Assembly: GCA_015179045.1 (NCBI GenBank)
Contig: WHUZ01000004.1
Location: forward strand, 496,001-560,000
Source of the DNA: Kalaharituber pfeilii
Taxonomy: Eukaryota > Ascomycota > Pezizomycetes > Pezizales > Pezizaceae
Reading direction: 5' to 3'
DNA: 64,000 nt
The position numbers and the translations under genes are program-made. The notes below the pieces were generated by a model. The model did no database searches, was not told where the DNA came from, and saw only the letters and a program-made list of their open reading frames with translations. Each line of letters starts with the position of its first letter. Positions within the stretch are counted from its first letter, which is position 1. This document shows, in pieces, positions 24,548-34,902 of this stretch.

Positions 24548-25350
24548 TTATCCGCTCTTCTTCTTCCCTTCCTTCTTTCCCCCTCCAACGGTCCACGTTC
24601 GAATCACCTCCTTCTTCTCCACCTTCTTCCTCTCGAGTGCCTTTGCCTCCTCAATCCTCCTATAGTATCCACTCAGCACAACCACCTCTGCGATAGCCAC
24701 AGCAATCGCGGCAATGAATGCTAGCGCGAGTCGTTCGGGGACGGCCCAGGAGGAGGCGACGGCCCAGACTGCACCTCCGGTAGCGAGGACAGAGAAGAGG
24801 ACATTGGCGATGAGAGAGAGGTCTGAGCGCAGATCTTTGAGTGTGTATTCTTCTTCTTGTGAGGAGAGGAGAGTGAGGGCGGGGTCGGTGGGATGGAGAA
24901 GGGAGCGGTAGGAGCACTCCTCGGATTCCAGGCGGAGACGGTGCATGAGGGCCTTGTATTCTTCGGTCTGTGGTGGGTTGGCAAGGGGGTGCGAGAGCGT
25001 TGTTAGTGTGGTGTTGGAGAAGGATTGGGGAGGTGGAAGGGGGAAGCTGGGGGAGGGGAGGGGGAGCTAAGAAAGCGCACGGGTTCAGGCTTGGGCGGCT
25101 TCGGCGGGATGTACACTGCGCAGCCCCTCAGCAGAGAATTCAATCGATACTGGTTGGCGCTATCCCCCGGAGAAGTGTGGAGAAGGACATCTGAGATCTT
25201 CTTTACGGTGCGGTGGTCAACGTATTCTGGTGGGCTAGGATCGAGCGGGATTGGGTCGATTTCGGGGCCAGACAGGCCGGAGGACTGAGGGAGGGAGTTG
25301 TAGAGCTTGATTGCGGTGAGAAGCGGGGCCGAGGGGACGAGGAGCACCAT
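24548..25350 (-). CDS. VMA12: V-ATPase assembly factor Vma12/Vph2
   Basis: Vma12 works with Vma21 and Vma22 in the endoplasmic reticulum to assemble the membrane sector of the vacuolar proton pump. Exons 25081-25350 and 24548-24967 give 229 residues. The N-terminal half (MVLLVPSAPLLTAIKLYNS and so on, with the conserved SLLRGCAVYIPPKPPKPEP) ends at the intron. The second exon begins TEEYKALMHRLRLESEECSY, followed by a soluble segment (LKDLRSDLSLIANVLFSVLAT) and two predicted membrane helices (VLFSVLATGGAVWAVAS and LALAFIAAIAVAIAEVVVL), with a Lys-rich tail ending KKEGKKKSG that could be an ER-retention type signal. Length and two-helix layout match the family. It is convergent with the PLC-like gene, with only about 250 bases between the stop codons. 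Confidence 0.87.
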
Positions 25351-25878
25351 GATGACGGGGCTGTTTGGTTGGCGGGCGCTTGTGGCTGGGCCTGGAGGGT
25401 TTGTGCTGCGGGCGGGGGTGGCGCACATAGTGCCGGGGCAGCTGTGGTCTTGGCAACGGCGCCAAGCCGCCCATTCACACACGAGCGCAACGAGTGCGCG
25501 TAATATAAGTACTCGTACAACAGAAGCTTCTGGGCGTGCAGCGCAGCATGCAGACCGAGGATCATGTGCAGTACATGCGCCATACAAAGTAAGTACCAGC
25601 AATAAACATACAGTGCTGTACGTCCTGCGAGCGCTTCATGTGCGTAATAATGCGCATGGCGAATGATTGTATAAATTGACCACCGTTAACGATTGCATGC
25701 ACTCCTGCGGATGAAATCTATCGAAATGATACCGAACGCCCATAAAAGCCCACATTTTAGTAATACAGAATTTCGTGCGCCTCTTTTCTTCTGCCACTCA
25801 CTCTTTCCCCGTCTTCCCTCGCAGCTGCCCTCCGCCGTTGATATCAGTGCGCTCAACGGCTGATTATCATATACCACC
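25351..25878. other. Intergenic between VMA12 and MED10
   Basis: Both flanking genes are on the minus strand. This 528-base stretch holds the VMA12 promoter and the MED10 3' UTR. Long overlapping ORFs here run antisense or into VMA12 and are not supported as genes. Confidence 0.4.
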
Positions 25879-26626
25879 CTACTGGCCGCCAGCACTCCCT
25901 TCCACCGGCCCGTTCAAAGTCCCATTCGCCTCCGAGCTCTCAATCTTTGGTTTCCGTTTCGTCACAGCCGTAGTCTTCAGAACCAGCTCCACGTCCTTTT
26001 CCAGCTCTGGGAATGCTGTGACTATTTGGTCGGCCAGGATGTCGCGGAAGTCGCCGAACGCGCGCATTTTGCCATTCATGAACTGGTTTTGTTTGGCGAC
26101 GATTTCGACAAACTCGCGGGTGTAGATGTCGGGGTTGCGTCCATCTTCGACGTACCTGCAGGATCAGGGTGAGTTGGTTAGTTCTAAGGGGCTCGCTGGA
26201 GGTGGAGAGCTGGCAGTTGGTGGAGAGGGGAAGTCGCATACATGACGATTTCCCGAGGTATGGTCACATCGAGGGTTTCTTTTGTGCGGTCGAGTTCTTG
26301 GTATTGTGATACTAGTCGATTCCTGTTCCACACAGCGCAAGAAGATTAGCCCGGCCGAGTGGAGGGGTATGTAATGTGGCCACAGGGTACTGACATTTGC
26401 GATGCAATCAATTCTGTCGAGGATGACCCAGCGTAATCTGAAATGGCGACACTAGCTTCGAATAGAGTTTGAATGATCGACCGCAGTTGCTCTGTTTCAA
26501 CATGAGCCTCCCGTCAGCCGTTGAGATAAGAATGCGCAGGCTTGCGAAGTGGGAAGAGTTACTTTCGACATTGTCGAGAGGCGTGCCGAGCTGCTGGCCT
26601 TGCACATGCGTCATCGAAGGTGCCAT
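25879..26626 (-). CDS. MED10: Mediator subunit Med10 (Nut2)
   Basis: Med10 sits in the middle module of Mediator, the co-activator that links transcription factors to RNA polymerase II in the nucleus. Four small exons (26563-26626, 26395-26491, 26242-26322, 25879-26155) give 172 residues: MAPSMTHVQGQQLGTPLDN, then VEKQLRSIIQTLFEA, IASQMNRLVSQYQELDRT, IPREIVMYVEDGRNPDIYT, REFVEIVAKQNQFMNGKM and FRDILADQIVTAFPELEKDV. The NPDIYTREF...NQ..NGK..AF..FR..L pattern is the Med10 signature. An in-frame ATG 42 bases upstream (at 26668, MEQEIRESLSAL) is an alternative start. The tail after residue 140 is low-complexity and Lys/Gly-rich. All four exons were needed to keep the known family pattern. Confidence 0.9.
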
Positions 26627-26668
26627 TGCTCGGAGAGCGCTCAAAGATTCTCGTATTTCTTGTTCCAA

Positions 26669-27395
26669 AAACTTGCGGCGGAGGGGGACTGGGGCTGCGG
26701 GGTTGCGCTGGCGGATGCTGTCGTCGGTGCGGTTGGTGCTGCTTGTGAGCGATGGAGAGGCTTTGAAACCGTCCCGGGGACGTGGAACAACGCGCGACGG
26801 AGCGCCCAGGGTGGGTGCCTAGCGGAGCCGTAGGCGATCAGCCGCAGCGCCAAGATGTGACCCTGGGCCACGGCCGCCTCACGTCTGGCCATCGCAGGGA
26901 CACCCTTGAGCACTCGACATGAAACGGCCGCTCGCTGTGAAAGCTTCGCCAGTTTCGACGCCCGTTCGACGACTTTAGGCGGTCAGGACATGGCCATACA
27001 TGGAAGCATGGCGCGAAGCCACTTTGAAGCCATGTGTTTGATACCATTTTTCATAAACTCTGGCCAGACTAATACTTCTGGCTAACAGTGATGTTCTGTT
27101 TCATGATACCCATTTTGCGTTGAAGCCTTCGTGGAAGGACAAACCATTGGAAGGCTCGTTTGACATTATCTCTAGGAGATGAAGCGCGTAGGCAATGCAC
27201 ATTCTTGAGGCCGTAGTACAGCGACGAGGAAGAGTTCAAAAGGCCCGCCTCCTGCCCTGTCCGTTATTCTCTCATCAAACAGTAAATACAGTTAGAGCAC
27301 TACGTCAATACGCACTCTTCACTCACTCACTATAAATACAAGGCTAGCAACTACATTGAATATAAATCGTCACAAACTCTGCAATCAACAGCATC
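26669..27395. promoter_or_regulatory. MED10 / AA11 LPMO divergent intergenic region
   Basis: The two genes are transcribed away from each other. A good TATA box, TATAAATA at about 27331-27338, lies 60 bases before the LPMO start codon, consistent with strongly regulated secreted-enzyme expression. Closer to MED10 the DNA is GC-rich with overlapping ORFs that I do not support. Confidence 0.6.
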
Positions 27396-28319
27396 ATGGT
27401 CCAATATACTACCCTTACAGCCGTGACAGCAAGCTTCTTGCTTACTGCATCACCTGTGTTAGGCCATTTAGCCATGGTAAATCCAGTACCCCTCAAATCG
27501 GCAAACAACCCAAATACAATCGTGGCTGATTATGACCTTTCTGCACCGATCAGTGGAGCACAATTTCCATGCAAGGGTTACCATATACTTTTGGGAACGC
27601 CGGAAGGAGCTTCAGTAGCAACCTGGGAAGCAGGGTCTTCGCAGCAGCTCGTCCTGGGTACAGGAGCAGCCCATAACGGAGGGTCCTGTCAAGCATCTTT
27701 CTCAGAAGATAATGGTGCCACTTTCAAGGTTGTTAAGTCCTGGATCGGCAATTGTCCTGCCGGGCAAGGTAGCACTTTTGACTTCAACGTTCCCAAAGAT
27801 GTCAAATCTGGTAATCTAATCTTTGCGTGGACCTGGTTCAACAACCTGGGCAACAGGGAAATGTACATGAACTGCGCATCTGTCACCATCACTAATGGTG
27901 GTGCTGGTCTTTCATCTTACCCCGATATTCTCAAAGCTAACATCGATAACGGGTGCTCAACTATCGAAGGGAAGGATGTCGAGTTCCCCAATCCGGGCTG
28001 GACTGTCGTCAATGAATCTACGAACTTCGCACCCCCGACTGGCGATAGCTGTGGTACCAAAGTTATTTCCCCCCCGCCACCACCACCTCCTACTCATGCT
28101 CCTCCAACGGAAGAGCCACCAAAAGAAGAACCGCCAGTTAGCTCACCAGAGGATTGCGATGAAGACACTCCCCCAGTCACTACCAACCCCCCTAACACAA
28201 CTATCGGGCCTTCTCCTGTTCTCTGCACTTGCGGTGGGCCAGACGGTTTCGTTATAACCATCTCTGGGCCTGGAGCCACAACCACCACCCCATATACCGA
28301 TGCATCTATTCATTACTAA
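27396..28319 (+). CDS. Secreted AA11-type lytic polysaccharide monooxygenase
   Basis: AA11 LPMOs are copper enzymes that break glycosidic bonds oxidatively; characterised members act on chitin. The single exon encodes 307 residues. A signal peptide of 23 residues (MVQYTTLTAVTASFLLTAS and on to PVLG) would be cut just before His24, giving the mature N-terminus HLAMVNPVPL, where the N-terminal His forms half of the copper brace. The second His is in GAAHNGGSCQASF. Other family features: FPCKGY, NCPAGQGSTFDF and the conserved FAWTWFNNLGNREMYMNC. After residue about 225 comes a long Pro-rich linker (PPPPPPPTHAPPTEEPP) and a short tail CTCGGPDGFVIT with Thr repeats. AA11 versus another auxiliary-activity family is judged by eye from HxAMxxPVP and NREMYMNCA. 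Confidence 0.9.
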   Translation: MVQYTTLTAVTASFLLTASPVLGHLAMVNPVPLKSANNPNTIVADYDLSAPISGAQFPCKGYHILLGTPEGASVATWEAGSSQQLVLGTGAAHNGGSCQASFSEDNGATFKVVKSWIGNCPAGQGSTFDFNVPKDVKSGNLIFAWTWFNNLGNREMYMNCASVTITNGGAGLSSYPDILKANIDNGCSTIEGKDVEFPNPGWTVVNESTNFAPPTGDSCGTKVISPPPPPPPTHAPPTEEPPKEEPPVSSPEDCDEDTPPVTTNPPNTTIGPSPVLCTCGGPDGFVITISGPGATTTTPYTDASIHY

Positions 28320-28986
28320 CTTGATTGCAATTCTTAGCAGAATATCAGTTTTCCATTCCTTTTAAACATTTTGCATTTGATTGTCCGTTTGTATATTTGT
28401 GGAATAGATTTGGCGATGTTGAAATATAGATTAATCAAATTATTCAATGTTAGCACTTGAATCGCAAAGGCTTCTATTATGCATCCTAATCGCATTTAAA
28501 GAGATCTTCTTATGGGCAGAAAATGAATATGGGTGCCACTACCGCGGTCTCTGGGTGCATTCCCTTGAATCCTATACAATCTAGTCGCTGCATCATGAGG
28601 TTGAATGGCATTAGGCTATAGACTACAGAGATTCCCATTACCGAAGGAAAAATCTCTTCTGCTCGCAAATTCAAGGACCAAAAACGCACCCGAGGGAAAA
28701 AACTTTACTACATACTGCAACTCACAGGTAATATCATAGAGCGAATGACACTAGGCGGAGAGTGGGCACGAGAACAGATACGGTGTTCAGGGTAACAACA
28801 TAACAGCTGTTAATTTGCCAAGAATTTGAAGCTCTTCGACTGACTAAGCGTCTGTCTTGACCACGTTCATGGAAGCTTGCAATTCACCATTCGTAACATA
28901 CACAACTAATTCAGCTTTGATTTCAATTTATTGTTCTCCCAACCACCAGAGATCAACAGGTGAATAGCAGGCCGCTAAATTCTACA
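28320..28986. other. Intergenic LPMO to SEC13
   Basis: Contains the LPMO 3' UTR and the SEC13 promoter. No ORF or RNA recognised. Confidence 0.4.
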
Positions 28987-30303
28987 ATGGTATGGTATAG
29001 ATTCGAATACGTCTTCGTAGCCAGCTGTGCTAACCTACAAGCAGACTCAGCTCACGAATCTTCACGATGATATGATTGTATGTTACAGCTCAAAGGTTCT
29101 TTTCACACTTTGGTCGACGCGGGATTTCCTGACTGATCTCTAGCACGACGCTGTCCTCGACTACTATGGGAGGCGCCTGGCCACATGCTCATCGGATCGC
29201 ACAATAAAGATTTACGAGATTGAGGGTGATACACACCGACTTATTGAGACTCTAAAAGGGTACATCTCCTATGGCATCCCGTGAGCTTCGAAAAGCTTGC
29301 GCAGTCAACTTCGAGTATCTCGAGTATTCCAATACCAAGCTGCTAACTTTCCGTGAATCAGACACGACGGTCCAGTCTGGCAGGTTTCCTGGGCCCATCC
29401 AAAATACGGTAATATACTTGCCAGCGCATCATACGACGGGAAAGTCATTGTTTGGCAAGAGAGGAATGGCGTATGGGGAAAGCTGGCCGAACATAGCAAT
29501 CACCAAGCTTCAGGTCAGATCATAGATGCCGGTTGTGGGCAACGTTGAACTGACCAGGGTGTTTGATAATAGTGAACTCCGTTCAATGGGCACCTCATGA
29601 AGTTGGAGCTGTTCTAGCTTGTGCTTCCTCCGACGGCAAAGTCTCCGTACTTGAATTAAATGGAGATGGATCCTGGGATAAGAAACTATTTCAAGCACAT
29701 GCCATTGGTTGTAATGCTGTTGCATGGGCACCGGCAACGTCCCCAGGGTCTATTGTGCAGACAACTGGTAGTGCTCCTAGTGCTGGTGGGGTGCGAAGGT
29801 TTGTCACTGGGGGTTCCGACAACCTGGTTAAGATTTGGATATGGAAGTAAGTATTGAATATAGATTATATTCTATCAGTGAATACTTATATTTCATGCGA
29901 ATAGTCCAGAAGTCGGTCAATACCTTGAAGAGGCTACTTTGGAGGGTCATTCTGATTGGGTACGAGGTACGTAATCCTATGAGATGTTACAAAGTCTAAT
30001 ACATGTTATCTAACTTGGATAGATGTTGCATGGGCACCGTCAATCCTCCCTAAGTCATATATTGCGTCTGCTTCTCAGGATAAAACAGTCATCATCTGGA
30101 CGTCAACCGTTGCAGCAACTGGCGAAGCCTCTTCCTCCGTATGGCAAAAGAAAGTGCTACAATTTGATAGTGTAGTATGGAGGGTGAGCTGGTCATTAAG
30201 TGGTAACGCATTGGCTGTTTCCGGAGGAGACAACAAAGTCACAGTGTGGAAAGAGAACCTGAAGGGCGAATGGGAAAAGACTAGGGTTGAAGAGTCCGCG
30301 TAG
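28987..30303 (+). CDS. SEC13: Sec13, WD40 coat and nuclear-pore protein
   Basis: Sec13 is shared by the COPII outer coat (with Sec31), the Nup84 nuclear-pore complex and the SEA complex. Seven exons (28987-28989, 29045-29077, 29144-29259, 29362-29513, 29573-29846, 29905-29966, 30023-30303) join in frame to 306 residues. The product runs [95 protein letters not shown] and [20 protein letters not shown], the expected six WD repeats. Exon 1 is only the start codon: an intron begins right after ATG (28990). An acceptor three bases upstream would add one Gln. Length and motifs match the family fully. Confidence 0.96.
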
Positions 30304-30674
30304 TAGGAGGACGGCTGATGTTAATTTGGGATTATCATTGATGTAATATTGGGAGAAATGTATTATTCAACTCCTCGCTGGTGTTTGGCAATTGTTGAAA
30401 TTCGGAATAGAGCCTGGAAACTAGGGGCTTTGCTTAGTCAGCTCGATGGTTATGAGACCAGGGTTGGTGTAAGACTAAGACTAGACTACATATGCTTTGC
30501 ATGCCAAGCATTCATCTTGAGATATTTCCTAAAGTAAGCTTGTCATCAACGACCGAACTACTTGCCTCCATTGCAGCCTGTCTCTCAACCTCCTCATCCT
30601 CTTCCCACTCTTTCATCTCCTTCTGATACTGTATCTTGTGTTCATACGAGTGAAGTCCCTCGAACGCCGATACA
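30304..30674. other. Intergenic SEC13 to NOP16
   Basis: About 370 bases, tandem genes on the plus strand. It holds the SEC13 3' UTR and the NOP16 promoter; nothing else seen. Confidence 0.4.
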
Positions 30675-31467
30675 ATGGGCCGCGAACTCCAAAAGAAAAA
30701 GAACCGAAGTTCAATCAACAAAGTGAGGCCGAAGAAGAAGATCAACCCGCGGGTGCACAGGGTGAAGAAATTTGGGAACCAGATCATTGCGCAGAATTGG
30801 TGAGATTGAGCAAAGAGCTTGGAACGTCTAATCGGGGGAAGCTAACTGTACATCGTGCGTTATTGTAGGAACAAGAAAGAGACATTGCTGCAGAAGTACG
30901 TACGAATTGTCCCTCATGGAAGCGATTGAGGGGACGCTGACTGACTCTTACTCGGTAACACTCTCCAGCTACAAGCGCCTTGGCCTCGCAGTCAAGCTCA
31001 ATGCTGCCACCGGCGGCGTCGAGAAATCGCTCTCCACCTCCAACATCGCCACCGCACCCACAATCGCACCCACCATTGCCCTTGCACCTAATGAAGCCCG
31101 CATCGAGCGTGACGAAAATGGTAAAATCATCAACATTATCTACGGCAAAAGCGGCTCGGAGCGCCTCGACGCGCTTGAGGAAGCTGCGGCCGCAAACTCC
31201 TTGACCCCCATGGCCCTCGATCCCATGGATACCACAACTCCCGTGGTGAAAGCGCTCATTGAGCGTGCGGCAAGGGGTGTCAAGGCGGAAAGGTCACAGA
31301 GCGAGAGGGAGAAGGAGTGGGTGGAGAGGCTAGTAGAGAAGTATGGTGACGATTATAAGAGGATGGCGTGGGATAGGAAGTTGAATCCGTTTCAGCAGAG
31401 CGAAGGGGACATTAGGAAGAGGGTAATGAAGTGGAAGATGAAGCAGGAGAAGGGGGCAGCAACATGA
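30675..31467 (+). CDS. NOP16: Ribosome biogenesis protein Nop16
   Basis: Nop16 is a nucleolar factor of 60S subunit assembly. Three exons (30675-30799, 30869-30895, 30969-31467) give 216 residues. The first is MGRELQKKKNRSSINKVRPK, an N-terminus typical of Nop16; the second, only 27 bases, supplies NKKETLLQ; the third opens YKRLGLAVKLNAATGG. The C-terminus KYGDDYKRMAWDRKLNPFQQ and RKRVMKWK is the conserved Nop16 end. The whole protein is rich in Lys and Arg, fitting a nucleolar role. Confidence 0.95.
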
Positions 31468-31828
31468 GGGGGTGGAGGTAGAGAGGGCGGGAAGTAGAGG
31501 AGAAGGGTGGGAGGGAGGATGAAGTGAAGGATGTACAATTATCCGGCCTCTTGATGTTGCCTAGGATATTTTTCTTGTTTTGTTTACAACCATTCATATT
31601 CTGTTTCTTTTAGCTACGATTTTTGATGTCAACTATAGCTGGCGTTTTTGGGGAATATAAAAAAGGGACTGCATTTAAATCATCTCGATTTTGTGGAAAA
31701 AACATGCTCTACATTTCTTGCTTGCATTCTGCACTGAGCATAATAACAAAATACATTCTAGCCCCAAACATATCATAAACAAACAATAAATACAAGTCAT
31801 TAAATCATTGATAGATGCAAGTACTAAC
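31468..31828. other. Convergent intergenic region NOP16/CAB4
   Basis: The two genes run toward each other; this stretch holds both 3' UTRs. Nothing else was seen. Confidence 0.4.
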
Positions 31829-33142
31829 TCAAAACTTCCCCTTCGGCACCTCTCCTTTTCCATTCCCCTTCCCCCTGTCTGCCTCTCTCCTCCTCCTAAT
31901 CTCCGTGCTACTCAACTTCTCCGCCCCTTCCCCACCCTCCTCCGTTACTATCCCTACCACATGCACATCCAGTTCCACCCACCCATTCTCCCTCCTCCTC
32001 CCGTTCACCATGGCGCCTCCCGCGCTCGTCTCCTCGCTTACCACCAATGCCGTGATTTCCTCATTCGTAATTGTCGGCCCATACGGGTCGTTGATCTCGA
32101 CAATCTCCACCACCATCGTCGACGGTCTCCCTTCCCCTGGCAATGAGAGGGTTGACACTTGTGCTTGCGGGGTCATTGGCGTTTGTGGGGTGCTGGCTAG
32201 GTTTGTGGGGGCCGGGGGCAGGGTCTCGAGGGTGGTGAAGGGGGACAGGGTCAAGATAGAGGTGAGGAAAGACAGGGTGGTGTGGGCACGATGCAGCCAG
32301 GACTCGAGGTGTTCAGAGTGTTTTTTGTTGAGGAGGAGTTGGGGACCCGTGAGGCCGACGATGAGGCGGGGGGTAGACTGGAAAGTGGAGGAGGGTGGAT
32401 CAAGGAGGAAAGCGGTTGCCGTCAGGAGGAGCTTGTGGCCGGGGTGAAGGTGGTCGAAGGTGCCGCCAACTTGGGTCAAACAATGTTAGCTTTTGCGTAG
32501 ATATAGTGTTCATATATGATCGAAGAAGGACATACCGGCAACAATGCTGTGCCTCGGCACTGGCTTCGTGCCTTCGTCGGTGTGGGCACTTGCTAAACTC
32601 GCGGGATCTACCGCCACCGGCGTGTACTGCAGTACCTCCGGCTTCTCCGATGAGATGTCCTCCAAACCGACCCACCCTGGAAGCACGTCGAATCCCCCAT
32701 TGCCCACCGCGTACACGACCTTCTTCCACCGCCTCGCCGAGTGCAGGATCCCCCTCTTTAGCCCAAACACTGGCCCCAGCGCCCACCCGCCGGACATGAT
32801 GTCGTCCTCGACCGTGTCATCGTAGTAGAAGATGACGCGGACGTCGACGGAGTCGTCGAGGTTGAGTTGGTGCTGGAGGGAGGTGGCAAGGGAGTAGAGC
32901 GCAGTGAGGGTTCGTTGCGCGCGGTCGAAGTAAGCGGAGCGGGGGCGCTGAGGGGAGTGGTGGAGGTACGGGGCGTGCACTGCAATGTCGAGGGCGGGGG
33001 TCGCGAGGGCGGTGAGGACGGCGTGGAGGGGATGGCGGTAGTATGCGGCGAGGGAGGAGGGGGCGGAGTGAGCGGGGGGAGGGGCGGTGTGGAGGATGAG
33101 CAGGGTGGAATCGACGGAGGAGAGGGCGGGGACGGGGGGCAT
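31829..33142 (-). CDS. CAB4: Phosphopantetheine adenylyltransferase (CoA synthesis)
   Basis: This enzyme couples ATP with 4'-phosphopantetheine to give dephospho-CoA, the fourth step of CoA synthesis. Exons 32536-33142 and 31829-32469 give 415 residues. The nucleotidyltransferase signature VGGTFDHLHPGHKLLLTATA spans the splice junction with the intron removed; RLIVGLTGPQLLLNKKHSEHLE and the tail KLSSTEIRRRREADRGKGNG contain the second family motif. The N-terminal 200 residues (MPPVPALSSVDSTLLILHTA and on) correspond to the less conserved N-terminal domain found in Cab4/CoA synthase. Base composition is strikingly G/C-rich and long antisense ORFs are produced, but the sense frame is clearly the gene. 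Confidence 0.92.
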
Positions 33143-33739
33143 GGCGGGCGATTGTGACGAGGGCGCTGGTGCGGCGGCGGCGAAGCAGTGCGTGATTGCG
33201 AGGACTCGACCGGGCGGGGGTTCCCGCGGTGATGCGCTACCCCGCCGACGTCATACGCGAGGCTGCGGCGGGACGCCATGCAAGGGCGCGGAGGCCCCTG
33301 GCAGCAAAGCGCAGTTTGCTCCGAGCTCCACATTTTCCCATACAAATAAAGCACGCTCCAGGGCTCACCCGTTCCCCCTTCGAGGCAAAAGAATTTACCT
33401 ACTACATCCCTGGAGCGTGCCGGCCTGACAGGTGATGTAAGTAACCTAGGCCTTTCACGTTACGATATCTTGAAGGAAACTATTGGTCCAAATATTGGGT
33501 ACAGTCGTTGTTTCACAAGCATCTCTACCTGGCTGTAGTCTGAGCATTCCGGTTGCATAGTCTGCAGCCATCCAAGAAGTATCGGTTTCTGGTAATGAAA
33601 GTCTGATATCTTCAAAGTACAAAAAAACAAAAAAAAAGACAAATATGTACAGCGAATTAAAGTCAATGGTGAACAAGAAAATTTCGTAAAGGGCGCAACA
33701 GTAAATCATGTAAGTCAGAGCAACACGGCCAGTTGCAGA
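33143..33739. other. Intergenic VMA8 to CAB4
   Basis: Both flanking genes are on the minus strand, so it contains the CAB4 promoter and the VMA8 3' UTR. Two A-rich tracts occur near 33625-33640. No gene seen. Confidence 0.4.
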
Positions 33740-34899
33740 TTAGAATATAATATCTTCGTCCTCCTTATCGCCTAGTATGTTTGCTGGCTCTGGGGATGCC
33801 ACTGTTTCCTTGACATTCTCCTTATCCGCCTCCTCGTACGAGGCCTCCATGATGGCTTTGCGCGAAACTTCAGCGGCTTCGCCTTCACGTTGCTTTTTGC
33901 CCTGGACCTTTTTGAGCCTGTGAAGTGGGTTTGTTAATTTACACATGCATCGGAGGATATTGGAAGAGGGTAGTGTAGGATGTACCGATAAAACTCTTCT
34001 CTGTCGAGCTCATCAAGCTCGGACATGATGTATTTGATGGTGTTTTCGGTCCGGGGGATGATGACGTGCTCGATTGCATTGACTCGACGATTGACGACTT
34101 TAATAACGTCGTCAAGGATCACGAATGCAGTCTGTTGACGCCCCAACAACTAACATTAGCGACTCCAAAACTACCCACACTTCAAAACCTCGCGAGTGTT
34201 CACAACCGAAGACCCACCTGCAAACTCGCCAACTCCACCAACGTCTCCACCGCCTTCCTATATACCTCCCTGCACTTCTGGACCTGCTGCCCGCCTCTTC
34301 CAAGACCTGTCAACTGGAACTCGCTTGCGCCTTCTGCGATGTAAGGTTCGAATTGCGGGAGAAGAACACCAGAGACGTTTTCCTGCTTGGCGCGGATCCG
34401 GAAGCGAGCAGTCTTGACGGACTCTTGGACTTGGTAGCCAATGTCAGAACCAGTGGCGTAGGTCACTTCGGCGAGGGAGAAGGCCGCGATTTGCATGACG
34501 CGGCCCATTTTGCGTTTGGCTTCATCGATGCGGCGGGTAATTTCGCGAAAGCGCCTGTGGGAGGGAATAGCGGAGGTTAGTAGGATGGGGTGATTGGAGA
34601 GGGAGGGAGAGGCGGGAAAGGGGAGAGGGGGTATACTTTGTCAGAGCTTCGGATTTGCGTTTGAGGAGGGAGTGACCTGTAGAGAGGAAGAAGCTGAGCG
34701 AATATTCCGGAGGAGACAGTTTTGGAGATTTTGCCGTAGGAGGTACCTATCTCGGCTCCCTTGAGCTTCGCTTTCATCAGCCCGAGCGACTGGCGGGTCG
34801 CGAAGACGGCTTCCCTGTTCTTCGTGCCAGATCGATGTCAGCCCGTCATCCCGACTTCCATCCAGCAGACTCTAGAGGGAGGCATACAGTGGTTGCCAT
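33740..34899 (-). CDS. VMA8: V-ATPase subunit D (Vma8)
   Basis: Subunit D is the central rotor stalk of the cytosolic V1 sector that pumps protons into the vacuole. Six exons (34888-34899, 34747-34819, 34637-34676, 34218-34554, 33986-34131, 33740-33917) join in frame to 261 residues. Conserved stretches: [93 protein letters not shown] and [20 protein letters not shown]. Length matches the family. The first exon is only 12 bases (MATT) and exon 3 only 40 bases. The start ATG at 34899 faces the CCA1 gene across a very short divergent promoter. Confidence 0.96.
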
Positions 34900-34902
34900 C
34901 TT

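Noticed and set aside
32510..33354. Large ORFs on both strands across the CAB4 first exon
   Set aside because: Only one frame continues, across an intron, into the nucleotidyltransferase motif; the others are Pro/Ser or Gly/Val-rich shadows of GC-rich DNA.
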